A program made the translations under genes and the position numbers. From Erodium maritimum (Eukaryota; Streptophyta; Magnoliopsida; Geraniales; Geraniaceae), in assembly GCA_963921825.1 (NCBI GenBank), contig OY997593.1:42423111-42487110 (forward strand): a DNA stretch of 64,000 nt, read 5' to 3'. Under the pieces are notes generated by a model that searched no databases, was not told where the DNA came from, and saw only the letters and a program-made list of their open reading frames with translations. Below, one piece after another: positions 21,946-32,590 of this stretch (position 1 is the stretch's first letter; each line of letters begins with the position of its first letter).

Positions 21946-22215
21946 GGTCATACGACATTGAACAATAATACACATATCAATTTCATTTGAATGAATGATT
22001 CAATACATTTATCACGACTTCTATGAAACTTTAAGTCTGTATGAACTTCTGGCCATACGACATTTAGCAATAATGCACATATCAAATTCACATGAAACGA
22101 ATGGTTCACTATATTTATCTCAAAATTAATGAAACTTTAAGTTTGTATGAACTTCTGGTCATACGACATTTAACAATGGTGCATATATCAATTTCACTTG
22201 AAAATGACTTTTTCA
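21946..22215 (-). repeat. ~100-bp repeats in Copia leader
   Basis: Three to four units contain 'gtatgaacttctggtcatac' and 'cacatatcaatttca'. Related units are found before the solo LTR insertion (about 18990-19200), so the solo LTR landed inside the array. This is the 5' untranslated or gag-proximal part of the minus-strand Copia element. Confidence 0.7.
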
Positions 22216-22309
22216 ATGAACATATCTTTAACGATTTTGGAACTTCGAGTCCAAAATATAACGATATCTGTAAACTTCGCGTTACAAATATACAACATTT
22301 TAGTAATCA

Positions 22310-22545
22310 CAATTAAATATATAACCGCACAATAAGCGCACTCATGGGGTGAACGTAATAAATATATAAATTAAGTATACATAACCACACAACGAGCGAA
22401 CTCGTAGGATAAGCATAATAAACATATAAATTAAATATACATATAACCGCACAACGGGAGAACTTGCGGGGTCTAATAAATGTATAAATTAAATATATGA
22501 ATAACCGCACAACGAGCAAGCTCGTGGGGTAGACAAAATAAATAT
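22310..22545 (-). repeat. ~62-bp repeats in Copia leader
   Basis: Four units of about 62 bases contain 'ataaccgcacaacgagcgaa' and end in AT-rich 'aaatatataaattaaatata'. Together with the preceding array they show a repetitive 5' leader close to the primer-binding site. The interval 22560-23000 holds further non-coding leader sequence with nothing recognisable. Confidence 0.75.
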
Positions 22546-23014
22546 AAAATGCATATAAAATTGTAGGCTTCAGGCCTTGGACACAAGTTACAGGCTTTGG
22601 GCCTGTGTTTGTTTTTTCTTATAACCTTAATACGAGTTACAAGCTTCATGTCTATGGTTTTTCATTTAACCGTAAAAGTCACGTATAAAGTCCCAGACTT
22701 GCGATTTATCATTTGGAGCTTCTGGTATAATAATACTTCACAAATAACGTCAGTAAAATAAATCAATATAAACTAGAATTTTAGTATATAACCGAAATTT
22801 TGATATCGCCACATTTTCTAGTGTGAAAGATCCAAAACATTATTTGGAGATCACATAGCATACTTATAGGGTATAAAAAACAGTTCCGAATAAACATGAA
22901 ACGATCATAAATATATTTCATGAAAATCGTTAGTAAAACAAGTCGATGAAATAGATTCGAAATAATATCAAAATTTTGTACCTGAATCAATATGAGCGAT
23001 TTCTGCTGATAACG

Positions 23015-23376
23015 TATCGTGGAAATAACATACATGCACACAATCGTTTGGATCACCTTGTTTGGATGATCAAGTTGCTTCCAATGCTTTGCTTTGGACG
23101 GTGAAATTACCTTTGAAAGATTAATTGATAGATTGGTGATATACAAGTACAGTTATAAGAATTAAAGCTACAAGCACACACAAAAAAGAAGCTCAAACTT
23201 TCTTAGCATTTTCATGTGCTCTATGTGTAGTACACGGTGTTCACACTCTGTCCTTTATAATTGAAGCAATCATCTCTATTTATAGACAACTCTCACGGAA
23301 TGTGATTGGACCAAATAATGGTCCAATGGTACAAGGACATGTGTCTTTGTGGTGGCCAGACTCGTAGTTCACAACA
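23015..23376 (-). repeat. Copia 5' LTR
   Basis: This 362-bp partner of the LTR at 3671-4092 lacks the 56-bp duplication. On the minus strand it runs into CGTTATCAGCAGAAA (about 23000-23014), a tRNA-Met-like primer-binding site. The plus-strand right flank CCAAC is the probable target duplication. Confidence 0.82.
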
Positions 23377-23381
23377 CCAAC

Positions 23382-23735
23382 ATATTATTCAAATTCATTT
23401 TTAAGGTTATGGACTTAAATTTGAATAGAAACATATCTACTTATTAACGTCTAGGTAACTTTTCGATATAATACCATGTTAAATATTTATTTCCAAGAAA
23501 ATACCGTGGTATATTTTTATTGTAATATAATAACCTACCAACATTTAACCATAGCTTGGTACCTAACAATTAACTTTCAGTTAATTTTCCATCCAAAGAG
23601 TGTAAAAAGTCCAAAATACCCCTCACCATGAAATGTCAAAATTTCCCTTCATTCATCTTCAAATTTTCAAAATCTACCATAAAAAAAATCAGATTTTTAT
23701 ATATTTGGAAAAATTAGACTTTATTTATAAAAATC
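23382..23735. other. AT-rich intergenic sequence
   Basis: No gene is seen. Text such as 'agttaattttccatccaaa' and 'aaaatacccctcacc' resembles subterminal sequence of the MULE at 1431-3668 and of the block near 32100, suggesting an old MULE-like relic. I could not pair termini, so no element is claimed. Confidence 0.4.
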
Positions 23736-24016
23736 ATATTTGTCACGCCCCAATTTCAGCGAATCGAACTCGGGACGCGAACTTTTAAAACATGAATACT
23801 TAAAAACCTGTTTTGAATAAAAGCTTTGACATTTCCATTTATTTACCAAAATAATAGCAGTATTTACAATACAAAAACGTCCCAACAAGTGGACAAGGTA
23901 CACATCCGTCACTAGACTCAACAAAAGTAAAGACCAGACTCCGCTCCAAGCTCCATGAACTTCAAGAGCTCACCTAGTCCGTCCCACGAACAGTACCTGT
24001 AGGAAAAGCAGCTAGG

Positions 24017-24034
24017 GGTGAGCGTTCGCTCACC
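24017..24034 (-). promoter_or_regulatory. Conserved LTR palindrome
   Basis: On the minus strand this is GGTGAGCGAACGCTCACC followed by CCTAGCTGCTTTTCCTACAG and GTACTG, the same block as at 21649 and 54500. Confidence 0.6.
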
Positions 24035-24343
24035 ACCACGGATAACAGACTGACTACGGCATAATTAGCAGACAAAGCCAGTAACACTAAAACCAAACCC
24101 AACACTGGGACTATAGTCCCCAACTCAAGTACCCAACTGACCCACAACCCGTTACCTTCCTCAACAGACTCAACACTCGATAACACAATGTAGACCCGAC
24201 ACAACTATCGACGACCTCCTCCAAGGACACGACAGAAAGACTACACAACGCCAAACAAGATCACAAAGGATCGCACACCAAACAAGATCACAAAGGATCG
24301 CATACCAGCTGCTCAGTAACCTCTCCCACTCACACGAACACGG

Positions 24344-24520
24344 ATCATGCTAGCCAAAGAATGCTTACAACCCGTGATACTCAAACTCGGACCAGGCCAG
24401 CCAAAGAATGCTTGCAACCTGTGTTACTCAAACTCGTGTCAGGCCAGCCAAAGAATGCTTGCAACCCGTTGATACTCAAACTTGGTCAGGCCAGCCAAAG
24501 AATGCTTGCAACCTACCGGG
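24344..24520 (-). repeat. 47-bp LTR minisatellite
   Basis: Four units start at about 24349, 24395, 24442 and 24489. On the minus strand they contain GGCCTGGTCCGAG and 'aagcattctttggct'. They align with the 48-bp unit of the young LTR only around the core RGCCTGRTCCG. Confidence 0.8.
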
Positions 24521-24559
24521 ATCCGCAATCACAATCACACGCAAATTCATCAACTAGTA

Positions 24560-24790
24560 ACAACACAAGTTCAACACTCACAGGCACTCATGGCCACCAA
24601 GACACCAACAGTAAAACTCGAACTCAACAGCCCCACAGGCACTCACGGCCTCCCAAGACACACCGACAGTAAGACACGGACTCAACAACCCCACAGGCAC
24701 TCACGGCCTCCCAAGACACACCGACAGTAAGACACGGACTCAACAACCCCACAGGCACTCACGACCTCCCAAGACACCAACCATAAGACA
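24560..24790 (-). repeat. 58-bp LTR minisatellite
   Basis: Three to four units share 'cacaggcactcacggcctcc' and 'gacagtaagacacggactca'. The homologous region of the young LTR (about 9740-9830) has only two units. Confidence 0.85.
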
Positions 24791-24889
24791 CGTTTGCAAC
24801 TTACCGAGACTCTAACTCGTAAGCCAGCTAAAGGAAGCTTGCAACCCCCCCGAGACTCTAACTCGGTCAGGCCAGCCAAAGACACCGAC

Positions 24890-25285
24890 CTTAGTACACG
24901 GGCCCTCAAGGCCACCCAAAACACCAACAATTGACTACGGGCTCTCATGGCCACCCAAGACACCAATTCAAATACACGGGCTCTCAAGGCCACCCAAACT
25001 CAATCAATAAATAATACGGGCTCTCAAGGCCACCCAAAACTCGATAATAAAGTACGGGCTCTCAAGGCCACCCAAACTCAATCAATAAATAATACGGGCT
25101 CTCAAGGCCACCCAAAACTCGATAATAAAGTACGGGCTCTCAAGGCCACCCAAACCCAATCAATAATAATACGGGCTCTCAAGGCCACCCAAAACTCGAT
25201 AATAAAGTACGGGCTCCCAAGGCCACCCAAACTCAATCAATAAATAATACGGGCTCTCAAGGCCACCCAAAACTCGATATAAGCA
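24890..25285 (-). repeat. 38-40-bp LTR minisatellite, expanded
   Basis: About nine to ten units share 'cgggctctcaaggccaccca', alternating between 'aactcaatcaataaataata' and 'aaactcgataataaagta'. The alternation gives an ~80-bp dimer. It is the expanded counterpart of the four-unit array at 9575-9740. Confidence 0.9.
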
Positions 25286-27433
25286 ATCAACCTCCGGCTT
25301 AACCAAGCCTCCAACAGTCCTAACATCAACAGTTTCACAATCAACCTCCGGGCATGGTCATATGCCTCCAGTACTCCTAATATCGATAAGTTCACAAACA
25401 ACCTCCGGGCATGGTCATATGCCTCCAGTAAAACAATTAACGCTAAGTTCTCTGCTCCTACGACACTACTAAGTGTCACATGCTTTTCTCAATAATTACT
25501 AAGTTCCCGTAACATGCTTTTCTGATAAACGCTACAATCCCGTATCATGCTTTTCTAATATTTAAATAAACCTATTCAACCCACGACACCCCGGTGTCAC
25601 ATGCAATTCTACTGTTAACTTTCCCCAGTCAGGGCCGAGATCCGGCTACTTTTCCCTACCTCGTATATAATCCCAAAAGCGCTCCAACAACACCTGAAGT
25701 ACACCCAGTCACTCGCCGAGCTTCCCTTTGCCTCGGTCCGTAGCACGATCTAAAAGAACACAAATTCAAAGTACTTTTAAACTAGTACGAATAAACCGAA
25801 AATTAACATACTTAACGCCCAAACGTAACCCCGACAATGCCGATCACTCCCAAACTTCCCAATTACTCGATATTGTCGATAAAGGACCCGTAAAGGCCAG
25901 ATTCGCCCGACATGGCGAATCTGCCCGGGTTTTGGTTAATTGCCTTCCGGGGCTCCAAAAGTTCCCGTTTTCGTTTCTACGGTCTTAGAATATTTCAAGG
26001 AACCCAACGCACTTGACGGAATTGAATTCCGACTTCTAAGTCAATTAATTAACGTTTAAAGTTTCCAAAACCCGTTAATTACAACTTCTCCAATTTAATT
26101 CCAAATTTCGATTCGATTAAGGATAAATGGTCCGGGGAACGTTTTAAACCACCCGAACGATAAAAACCGAGCACCCGAGCATGTGGGCCCCACCCACACT
26201 ACTTGGCCGAGACCCTAGGGTTTAAGGGGAGGCTCGGCCACCATGTGGTGGCTGCTGCCAGCTCCGGCCAGCCACCTCATGGCCGGCCGGCCACCACCCA
26301 CGGTGGCCGGAGCTCCTCCCGAGCCTCCGGTCATCGGAAAACGTGAAATTAAACCCCCAAACACCTCTAAAACGTCTCCAACACCTCCCCACACTCTACA
26401 CAACCCTAAGCCTTAGTTTATACTCAAACCCTAGCTTCCAAGAAAATAACCAAAACGAGAATCGATTCGGGTATTACCGTAGAGGAGAACGAGGGGAACG
26501 GGATTGCTCTTTGCTTTGACTCGATCCAAGGGCTCGATCACAAACTCTAGCTCAACCTCCCTTCTTCTCTCTTCTTCTCCTTCTCCTTCTCTCTCTAAAA
26601 CCTCTCTTCTTCTTTCTATTTTAAAACAACTAACACAAAAACCCAATTAAAACTCTTTTTTTTTTCTTTTAAAACCCAAGTCTCGGCCAGCCCTTCTCCT
26701 CCATTCATTTTCCCCCCAAAACTAACACCACCACATTTAGGACATGTGTCAAGGTGGGTCCCACACCTTTTGGAAAATATCTAGTTAATATTTTCCAATC
26801 AGATTCGCGAAAATCGGACGTTTCGGGCCCCGAACGGGCACTTTTTCCCAAAAATTACGAAACTTGGCGGGCCACAAGGAAACGGCTCAACTAACACCGC
26901 TGCGATGACGGTTAAGCTTTTCGGATCCAAAACGGTCCTCGAATGGACCAAAACGTCGCTCGGTTGACTTTTCCAGCGAAAAGTCAACATTTCTCAAATT
27001 GATCAGAAAGTTGCCCTGAGTCCCCCGTAACTCACTTTGGTCAATAACGGGGTCAACTTAAGTCCCGTATGACACTCGGGGTCATTTTAGGTTCATTAAG
27101 TGTCCGTCTTAAAATTTTTAAATTTTCCTGTTTTTCGCAGGTTTGACTGGCGTTGACCGGGAGTGGTTATTACAATATTTATTTCAAAAAATATTTAAAA
27201 ATTTAGTTTATATATATAATTGATTTTTTATTAAAAAAATTGAGCATTAAGAGAGTTTCTTATTAATTGTTCAAAAGAATACAATTCAAGGCGGTCGGGA
27301 GTATGTCTCCCGGTCCCATAAGAACAGGCATAGAAGAAGTCGATCTAGCTAACTAGTGAGCGACTTTATTCGTTGATCTTTTCACAAACACGAGTTTTGA
27401 ATCCTCGATTTGAGAGAGCATTAGCATAATATC

Positions 27434-27778
27434 CTAGATGACACTACTCACCAGGGAGAGGGGAACGATAGCCAGTTTGCTGAAGGTTACGACACTAAGT
27501 GCGTCTATGCGGATGATAACTCGTGACCAGTTGCGGACATGGGTTAGACATAGAGCCATTATAATTGCGAACGCCTCAATTAGAACTGTGTCCCAAGCCC
27601 GATTTACTGTACCGTTACCTGTTTCAATAACCTCCCCCATGTTAGATCGACAATTGATGCCCCATCCGAATTTTTGAAGATCTTGGAAGATTGCCTCATC
27701 CACGTTAATGACCTTGTATCCTTGCGGCGGGGGCCTCCAGATAGTGTCTACTTCAGTGGGTATTATTCTTCTTGTCAT
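27434..27778 (-). pseudogene. LINE ORF2 C-terminal RNase H-like domain (RVT_3 type)
   Basis: This 114-residue frame reads WRPPPQGYKVINVDEAIFQD followed by GWGINCRSNMGEVIETGNG, with IEAFAIIMALCL downstream. It matches the plant LINE RNase H domain, whose intact form is WxPPPxGxxKxNxDGA...GxGxVxRDxxGxxxxA...AEAxAxxxxL. The first catalytic aspartate is kept (NVD). The usual D/E of the AEA helix is represented by IEA. It is the last domain of ORF2 and follows the zf-RVT region upstream on the same strand, in a shifted frame. Confidence 0.82.
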
Positions 27779-27889
27779 TGGTGGTTGGAGGAGGGCCTTC
27801 CTCTAGATGCAAACGTGTCCCTGTGCTTGGATAGATACCATCTAGGGGGAGGGCTGAACTGCATTCTAGACCTAATTATTCCTAGCCTT

Positions 27890-28300
27890 CCAAATTTCTC
27901 AGATACCAATGGAGATCTCCATGATTCTTTCCAAGGTTTGTGTTTGAAACCATTGGGTCCACCAGGTGGCCATAGATGTTGTATGGGATGGCAGGGAAAT
28001 TCCACCCATTTTGGTATAGCTTTCCGTGGCGAGTTTGAAGTGGATGAAGAGATGTTCTGTTGTCTCTTGTTGTTGGCAACAAATGAGACAAGACATAGTA
28101 ACAAAAGGTCGACATAGGTTGACTACCACTGGAATGGTATCTGCAAGAAAACGCCATAGAAAGATATGAATCTATGGTTGGACCTTGAGCATCCACAAAG
28201 TAGGCCATAATAAGGGGCCTGCTTAGGGAGTGACCAGTCTTGGGTGTATGGCTCGATATCATGTTTTTGTGAAGTAGTGCTCCCTGGGGTCGGCCGGCCA
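27890..28300 (-). pseudogene. LINE zf-RVT region
   Basis: In overlapping minus frames one reads LWMLKVQP and then IHIFLWRFLADTIPV, followed by MSCLICCQQQETTEHLFIHF. This is the pattern of the zinc-binding reverse-transcriptase region of plant LINEs (KIxxFLWR...CxxCxxxxETxxHLFxxC), with the last cysteine changed to phenylalanine. Stops and frame changes show it is dead. It is cut at about 28304 by the inserted LTR. Confidence 0.75.
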
Positions 28301-28304
28301 ATAC

Positions 28305-29887
28305 TGTTGGGTCTCGAGGTAGGGTTGGAGATGAACCAACTCGCAGCGGAAAATCAATGAAAACCAAGAGGCGATTAAACCATGAAACAACTAACAAAGA
28401 ATGGATTCACAAGAGAAAAATTCAGCACTATTTCTTACCAAAACAAGAACACCGGTTAACGAATGATTGGCTTGAGTCTCCAAGATGCCTACGTGTCCAC
28501 ATGGGAATCAAAGCCACGTAGTTCTTCTCTTTGAGGACTCAAGAACACAAAAATGGAGGTGGAAACTAGCCAAACCCGAAATGGCCATGGAAGAGGGAGA
28601 GAAAATGTGTTTCCTATTCTTGTCTTGTGTTTGTTATGTTGAAAAAGATGACTTAAACATAAAAAAACCCATACTTGTCCAACTAAAGGCATGAGACAAG
28701 CATGGTGACAAGTAAGGTGTAAATAGGACAAAGTATGACAAGACAAGATTGGGTTAGGTGGTGAATCACCAACACCTTAATCCTTGTCTTGCTTACTTAG
28801 TACTAATTAATCAAGACTTGATTAATTAGTTCCATGGGCCTTGGTTGCATGGGCCTCTTGGAACATGGGCCGTGGCCATTTCCAACGAGGTCCCGTGATT
28901 CGCTCATCGCCTCCAAGCCTTCCATACCGGAAATGTCCAACATTATCCGACGCGATCAATCCCAAGACTCCAAGCCTTGCCTCGATCCGTAAAGTCCTAT
29001 TCACTTACGGGCACATGACCCAAAACCCAGTTTTGGTCATGTCCCGAGACAACTCCCTTTTGGCCATTCTCCATAAATGTGTCAATGAGTTTCATTCTCC
29101 GGTGTGACCCTTAGGTTTATGCATGTCAATAGATCAACGTAAAATCTCATTTTACTTGATCCTATTTAAGTGGAAACTAACGAGACTTTAGTATTGCCTG
29201 ACACTGCATAACGAATCGACCATGTCGATTCTAACCTTTCCGTCGTCCCTGTCATTATCCTTTTATCTCCGATATCCTGATTGAGATAAGGCATAGAGCC
29301 GTCATCCTTATTATTCTCAATCACTGTTCCTTGATATGTGAGATGACTGAAGATATGATACCCAGTATCATGTGCATGGCCATGCTATTATTTCAGTCAC
29401 TATCGATCAAGCGGCCGAGAACCGATATCATTCCCATACCTCAGTATGAGGGATAAATCCCTTAGCCGTCTTTCGTGTCACTCATGTAGCCCGTCCCCAA
29501 GCCAATCCTGGTTGTTATGGAAGCCCTGTTATGGACAACGTTAGGCTCAGGTCAAACTCAGTTGTTGACTACATATCGATCACAAAGACTCCTTGGTCTA
29601 AGGATACATGACAAGCTACGACACTGAATATGTTCATGACTTAATCTATGGCACATATTCAGGGCGGGTCATCCAATATCATGTCCCACATGATATCTAT
29701 GATCAGACGCCGGAATCCCATTCCAATGACTAACAGAACGTAAGCCATAAAGAGCCATATTTCATACTAGTCGCTTCTAGTGAAGCTTTGTTGACTAGGG
29801 ACCCATCGAGTGTGATCTATCTCGATCTATGGTTCTATTCGCATGGTGGGCATAGATCAGAGCACACATCGATATATTACTCCAACA
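28305..29887 (-). mobile_element. LTR (probably solo, Copia-like) in the LINE
   Basis: The 1583-bp block has perfect terminal hexamers TGTTGG and CCAACA, and LINE sequence continues on both sides. The minus-strand start (TGTTGGAGTAATATATCGAT) and end (GGTTGGTTCATCTCCAACCC, then CTCGAGACCCAACA) look like plant Copia LTR termini. The flanking pentamers (AATAC and CATAA) do not match, so a clean solo-LTR excision with target duplication is not shown. No polyprotein is present. Confidence 0.68.
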
Positions 29888-29947
29888 CATAAGTAATATA
29901 AAGCCGCTTTAACTTTATTGCTAACGATGATATATACATTTGGACAT

Positions 29948-30480
29948 TTAGGATTGAACTACGGGCACTAAGACTAACAAATACCACGTATCGATGGATC
30001 TTGTAGCTAATAATGGGGTGGTCAGGAAAGCCTCCTGGTCCTTGAGGGAGAACAAAGTTTTTATGTTGGGGGAATTCCAATGCCTCGAGTTAGTGAGCAT
30101 GAGGGAGCTAGCCATAATTCTTGAGAGGGTCGGGGAAGTTGTATGTATATACGGGCAGATGTCGTCAGCTAGGATGTACCAAGTACGGGCGTGATTTGGC
30201 CATTCCCAATCGTTCGCGCATACTTGAGCTGATAAGTTCCTGAGTGGCCCCAAATGCTTGTCCATATGCAAGTGGGGTTGGGTCCCTTTTCAGCTTGAAA
30301 GAAATCACCCTTAGGATAATAACGAGCTTTAACCTGGCGGGCTATCAACGATTAGGATTGAGTACTGAGGTTCCATGCTTATTTCCCAAGTAGTGTTGTG
30401 TTCGCATCTTGGAGATCCCTAAAAGCCATACTACCTACCTCCTCATCAATCACGGTGATCCGCTATTCTTCTTTGCCTGG
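29948..30480 (-). pseudogene. LINE ORF2 segment downstream of RT
   Basis: Minus-strand readings include MAFRDLQDANTTLLGK, then ARQVKARYYPKGDFFQAEKG with PNPTCIWTSIWG, and ASSLMLTNSRHWN. These fit the conserved region between plant LINE RT and zf-RVT (GFKDL...N.ALLAKQ.W, KARYFP..., NPS..W.SI..). Stops separate them. The segment is joined upstream to ORF1 sequence, which shows the deletion junction near 30500-30620. Confidence 0.75.
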
Positions 30481-30619
30481 CCCAATTTGAGCTTGCTTTC
30501 CGATAAGACCCTCCCCAACCGCAAACAGAGCCTGAACAGAGTTCCTCATGCCCTGCTTAGGCTTCAAGCCCTAAACAGAGTTCTTGAACATAATTTGAGA
30601 AAATAGAGTATATGACTTT

Positions 30620-30960
30620 GGACGCGCTATGGCTACAAACAGGACATACCCGTTAATCTTGTAGTCATTGAAGGTTTCCACAACCTAGGAAGCGGAGGCC
30701 GGCACCGAGAACGTGACAAAGCCAAACATCTTACCACCTCTGTTAAGACACTTTAAAATAGAGCACTCACGAATCTCTCCACACGTACTAAAAAACTTAC
30801 GAACCCAGTCCTCCTTTTTGTCGTAGGGAATATCAGTGGCGTTGACCTGTGTAAGCTGATCGTCGTACGGAGCAACCATCACATGATCACCGGACCCAAC
30901 CTTAATTATGATCTCTACGCCACCAGAACTCCCAACATCATCAGATATAACGGCCTGAGC
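30620..30960 (-). pseudogene. LINE ORF1 with RRM domain
   Basis: The minus frame reads NATDIPYDKKEDWVRKFFST, then CSILKCLNRGGKMFGFVTFS, continuing out of the annotated frame into NGYVLFVAIARPKSYT. RNP2-like (VNATDIPYD) and RNP1-like (KMFGFVTF) elements of an RNA-recognition motif are visible. Plant L1 LINEs of one group carry such an RRM near the ORF1 start, where it is thought to bind element RNA. The related LINE at 53792-58155 has a comparable motif. The domain is interrupted by stops. Confidence 0.75.
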
Positions 30961-31170
30961 ATGTGTTTCCCCCCAACCACTCTATCCTTTAATCCGATAT
31001 TCATGTCAGTAGAAGAAACCGTAGCCTTTCCAATCTTTGAATCAGTCGAGTAGGCCAGAAACCAGATGATCCCATGAATGATTCAGTCGAGTAGGCCAAC
31101 CTCCTCCCTTTACACGCACACCTGATTTCTTTCCCTTGACTTTTCCCCTCCATAGAGCTAACGATAGTAT

Positions 31171-32540
31171 TGGAAAAGTCTAAATTACCCCTAACTATTG
31201 TTGCACGTCCTAGCAATAATTTTATGATCTTTTTTATTTTTTGATACATGAATATGAAAAAAATCAATTTTATTTATAAAAATCAGTTTTTATTTATAAA
31301 AAATTAATTTCATTTTATTTTTAAAAATCATTTTTACAAAAAATAACATTTTTATTTTTAATCCCAATCTCATTCCCTTTTTAACCTTTTCTTTTCGGCA
31401 TCTTTATTTATGTTAAAACATATTAACAAATAAATAAACCAAAATACAATGAACATTTTCTTCTTCTTTTTTAATTATCAATCAACCTCATCAACCTCAG
31501 CAAGCTCCAATAATTATTAAAAAAAAAGTTTCTTCCCAAATTCATCTTGGTTGTAACAAGAACTTGTTTATGGGATTTGGTTTCTGCAAAAATAATCCAA
31601 AAGCCCCACAATATCAACAACAAACATAACCACTGCAGAACAATCTATACATTACAAATCAACAAAATCAAATTCAAGATTTGAAAATCAAAGAGTTAAA
31701 CAAACCCTAAAACTAAGATTTTAAATCCAAAGAGTTGAACAAACCCCAAATCCACACCCATCTCCATGTTCTTCAGTGAGCCCATATCGAACCGACCCAA
31801 ATCCACACCCATCTCCATGTTTTTCAGAAATCTCTTGATACCCAGCAATGACGAGGACGGGGATAGTGATGGTGACGAAGGGCGACGGATTCGGCGGCGG
31901 AGGGAACGAGAAGGGAGCAAAGAGGAGCAGCTCCGAGGAAGGGCAGAGTCGTCGCTCCATATGTCCTCAACCGATGTGGAGAACTCTGGTGAGCTCTCGG
32001 GGAAAAAGAGAGAAAGGACATGGTTTAGATGAGAGTTAGAGAGTTTCTATAAGAGAGGAAGGGTAGACTTGGTATTTCCAAAAGAAATTTGGACATGTGA
32101 GCAGCACATGTATTTTCCATCCAAAAAAACCGTTAAGTTTAACAGTTTTTGTCTTTTTATGAAAATGGAAAGTGACTTTCTATAATGACATAATATCGTG
32201 AAAGCTCGACGGTACCTACTTGAAAAACGACCTTTGTCCACTGTAACGAAATGGGGTTACCCCATAAAAATATAAAGCTCATAATTTTTCAGAATTATTA
32301 GTGGCATATTTATAATTCCAACCAACTTTATTTTTATTTTGGACATTTCATAACTCAAATAAGGTCAAATTTATCTTTTAACCCATTTATTTTCACCCTA
32401 TTCCAATAACACTGATTTCCAAATTCCATTATCTACCACATGGTCTCTCGGTTACAAGGGGAAAAAATTAAAAAAAGAGGTACAACAACAACAATAGAAG
32501 AAGTCGATCTCAATCGAGGGGAAGAGATATGTCTAAAGTT
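31171..32540. other. AT-rich, MULE-like relic without recognisable gene
   Basis: The left part is AT-rich. The middle (31690-32030) contains a directly repeated phrase 'atccacacccatctccatgt' (about 31750 and 31800) and a short GC-richer exon-like stretch. The right part has 'tattttccatccaaaa' as in other MULE-like ends in this window. Several frames of about 60-90 residues overlap, but none is convincing. It may be a non-autonomous DNA element with captured sequence, but I could not pair its ends. Confidence 0.4.
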
Positions 32541-32590
32541 GAATGTTAAAAGTGTACGCGTAAAGGTCATTACAAGAAAATTGTCTAGAG

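Larger units (their letters stand above)
3671..23376 (-). mobile_element. Ty1/Copia retrotransposon, minus strand, heavily nested
   Basis: Direct repeats at 3671-4092 and 23015-23376 are clearly homologous LTRs. Read on the minus strand, the right copy is the 5' LTR and is followed by a primer-binding-like stretch (GTTATCAGCAGAAA). The left copy is the 3' LTR and is preceded by a polypurine tract (TCCAAGGGGAAG). Flanking pentamers CAAAC and CCAAC differ at one base and are a probable target duplication. The coding content is Copia-like: a protease-proximal fragment near 18214-18414 and an RT/RNase H boundary fragment near 5843-6037. The element is interrupted by a MULE MITE, a full Gypsy element and a Gypsy solo LTR. 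No open polyprotein remains. Confidence 0.82.
23741..27174 (-). mobile_element. Gypsy solo LTR, minus strand
   Basis: The 3434-bp sequence reads TGTCACGCCCC at its left end and ends GGGAGTGGTTATTACA, the inverse of the 7787-type LTR. The duplication ATATT is at 23736-23740 and 27175-27179. It is the closest relative in the window of the young Gypsy LTR, with the same leader, CCGGCC block, GACAC/GTGTC dyads and all three minisatellite modules in the same order. No internal region or primer site is attached. Confidence 0.93.
27180..31170 (-). mobile_element. Internally deleted LINE (RRM-type L1), minus strand
   Basis: Read on the minus strand the order is an ORF1 RRM (30685-30882), then directly the post-RT part of ORF2 (30420 down to 29948), an LTR insertion (28305-29887), a zf-RVT region (28300-27890) and an RNase H domain (27778-27434), followed by a 3' tail down to about 27230. 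Endonuclease and nearly all of RT are missing between 30690 and 30450. That makes it a several-kilobase internal deletion rather than a 5' truncation. No clear target duplication was found. Confidence 0.78.

Noticed and set aside
22313-22519. Hydrophobic 68-residue minus-strand frame suggesting membrane segments
   Set aside because: It is the translation of the ~62-bp AT-rich tandem repeat in the Copia leader.
24361-25479. Regular short repeats that could be mistaken for a CRISPR array
   Set aside because: Units are contiguous without unique spacers, they lie inside a plant LTR, and there are no cas genes. They are minisatellites.
28300-29892. Target duplication for the LTR inside the minus-strand LINE
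   Set aside because: The flanking pentamers AATAC and CATAA do not match, and shifting the ends by a few bases does not help.
23382-32240. Possible large MULE with ends near 23460 and 32240
   Set aside because: Both places have MULE-like phrases (ttttccatccaaa and a TAATACCAT/ATATTATG-like string), but I could not align them as inverted repeats or find a 9-bp duplication.
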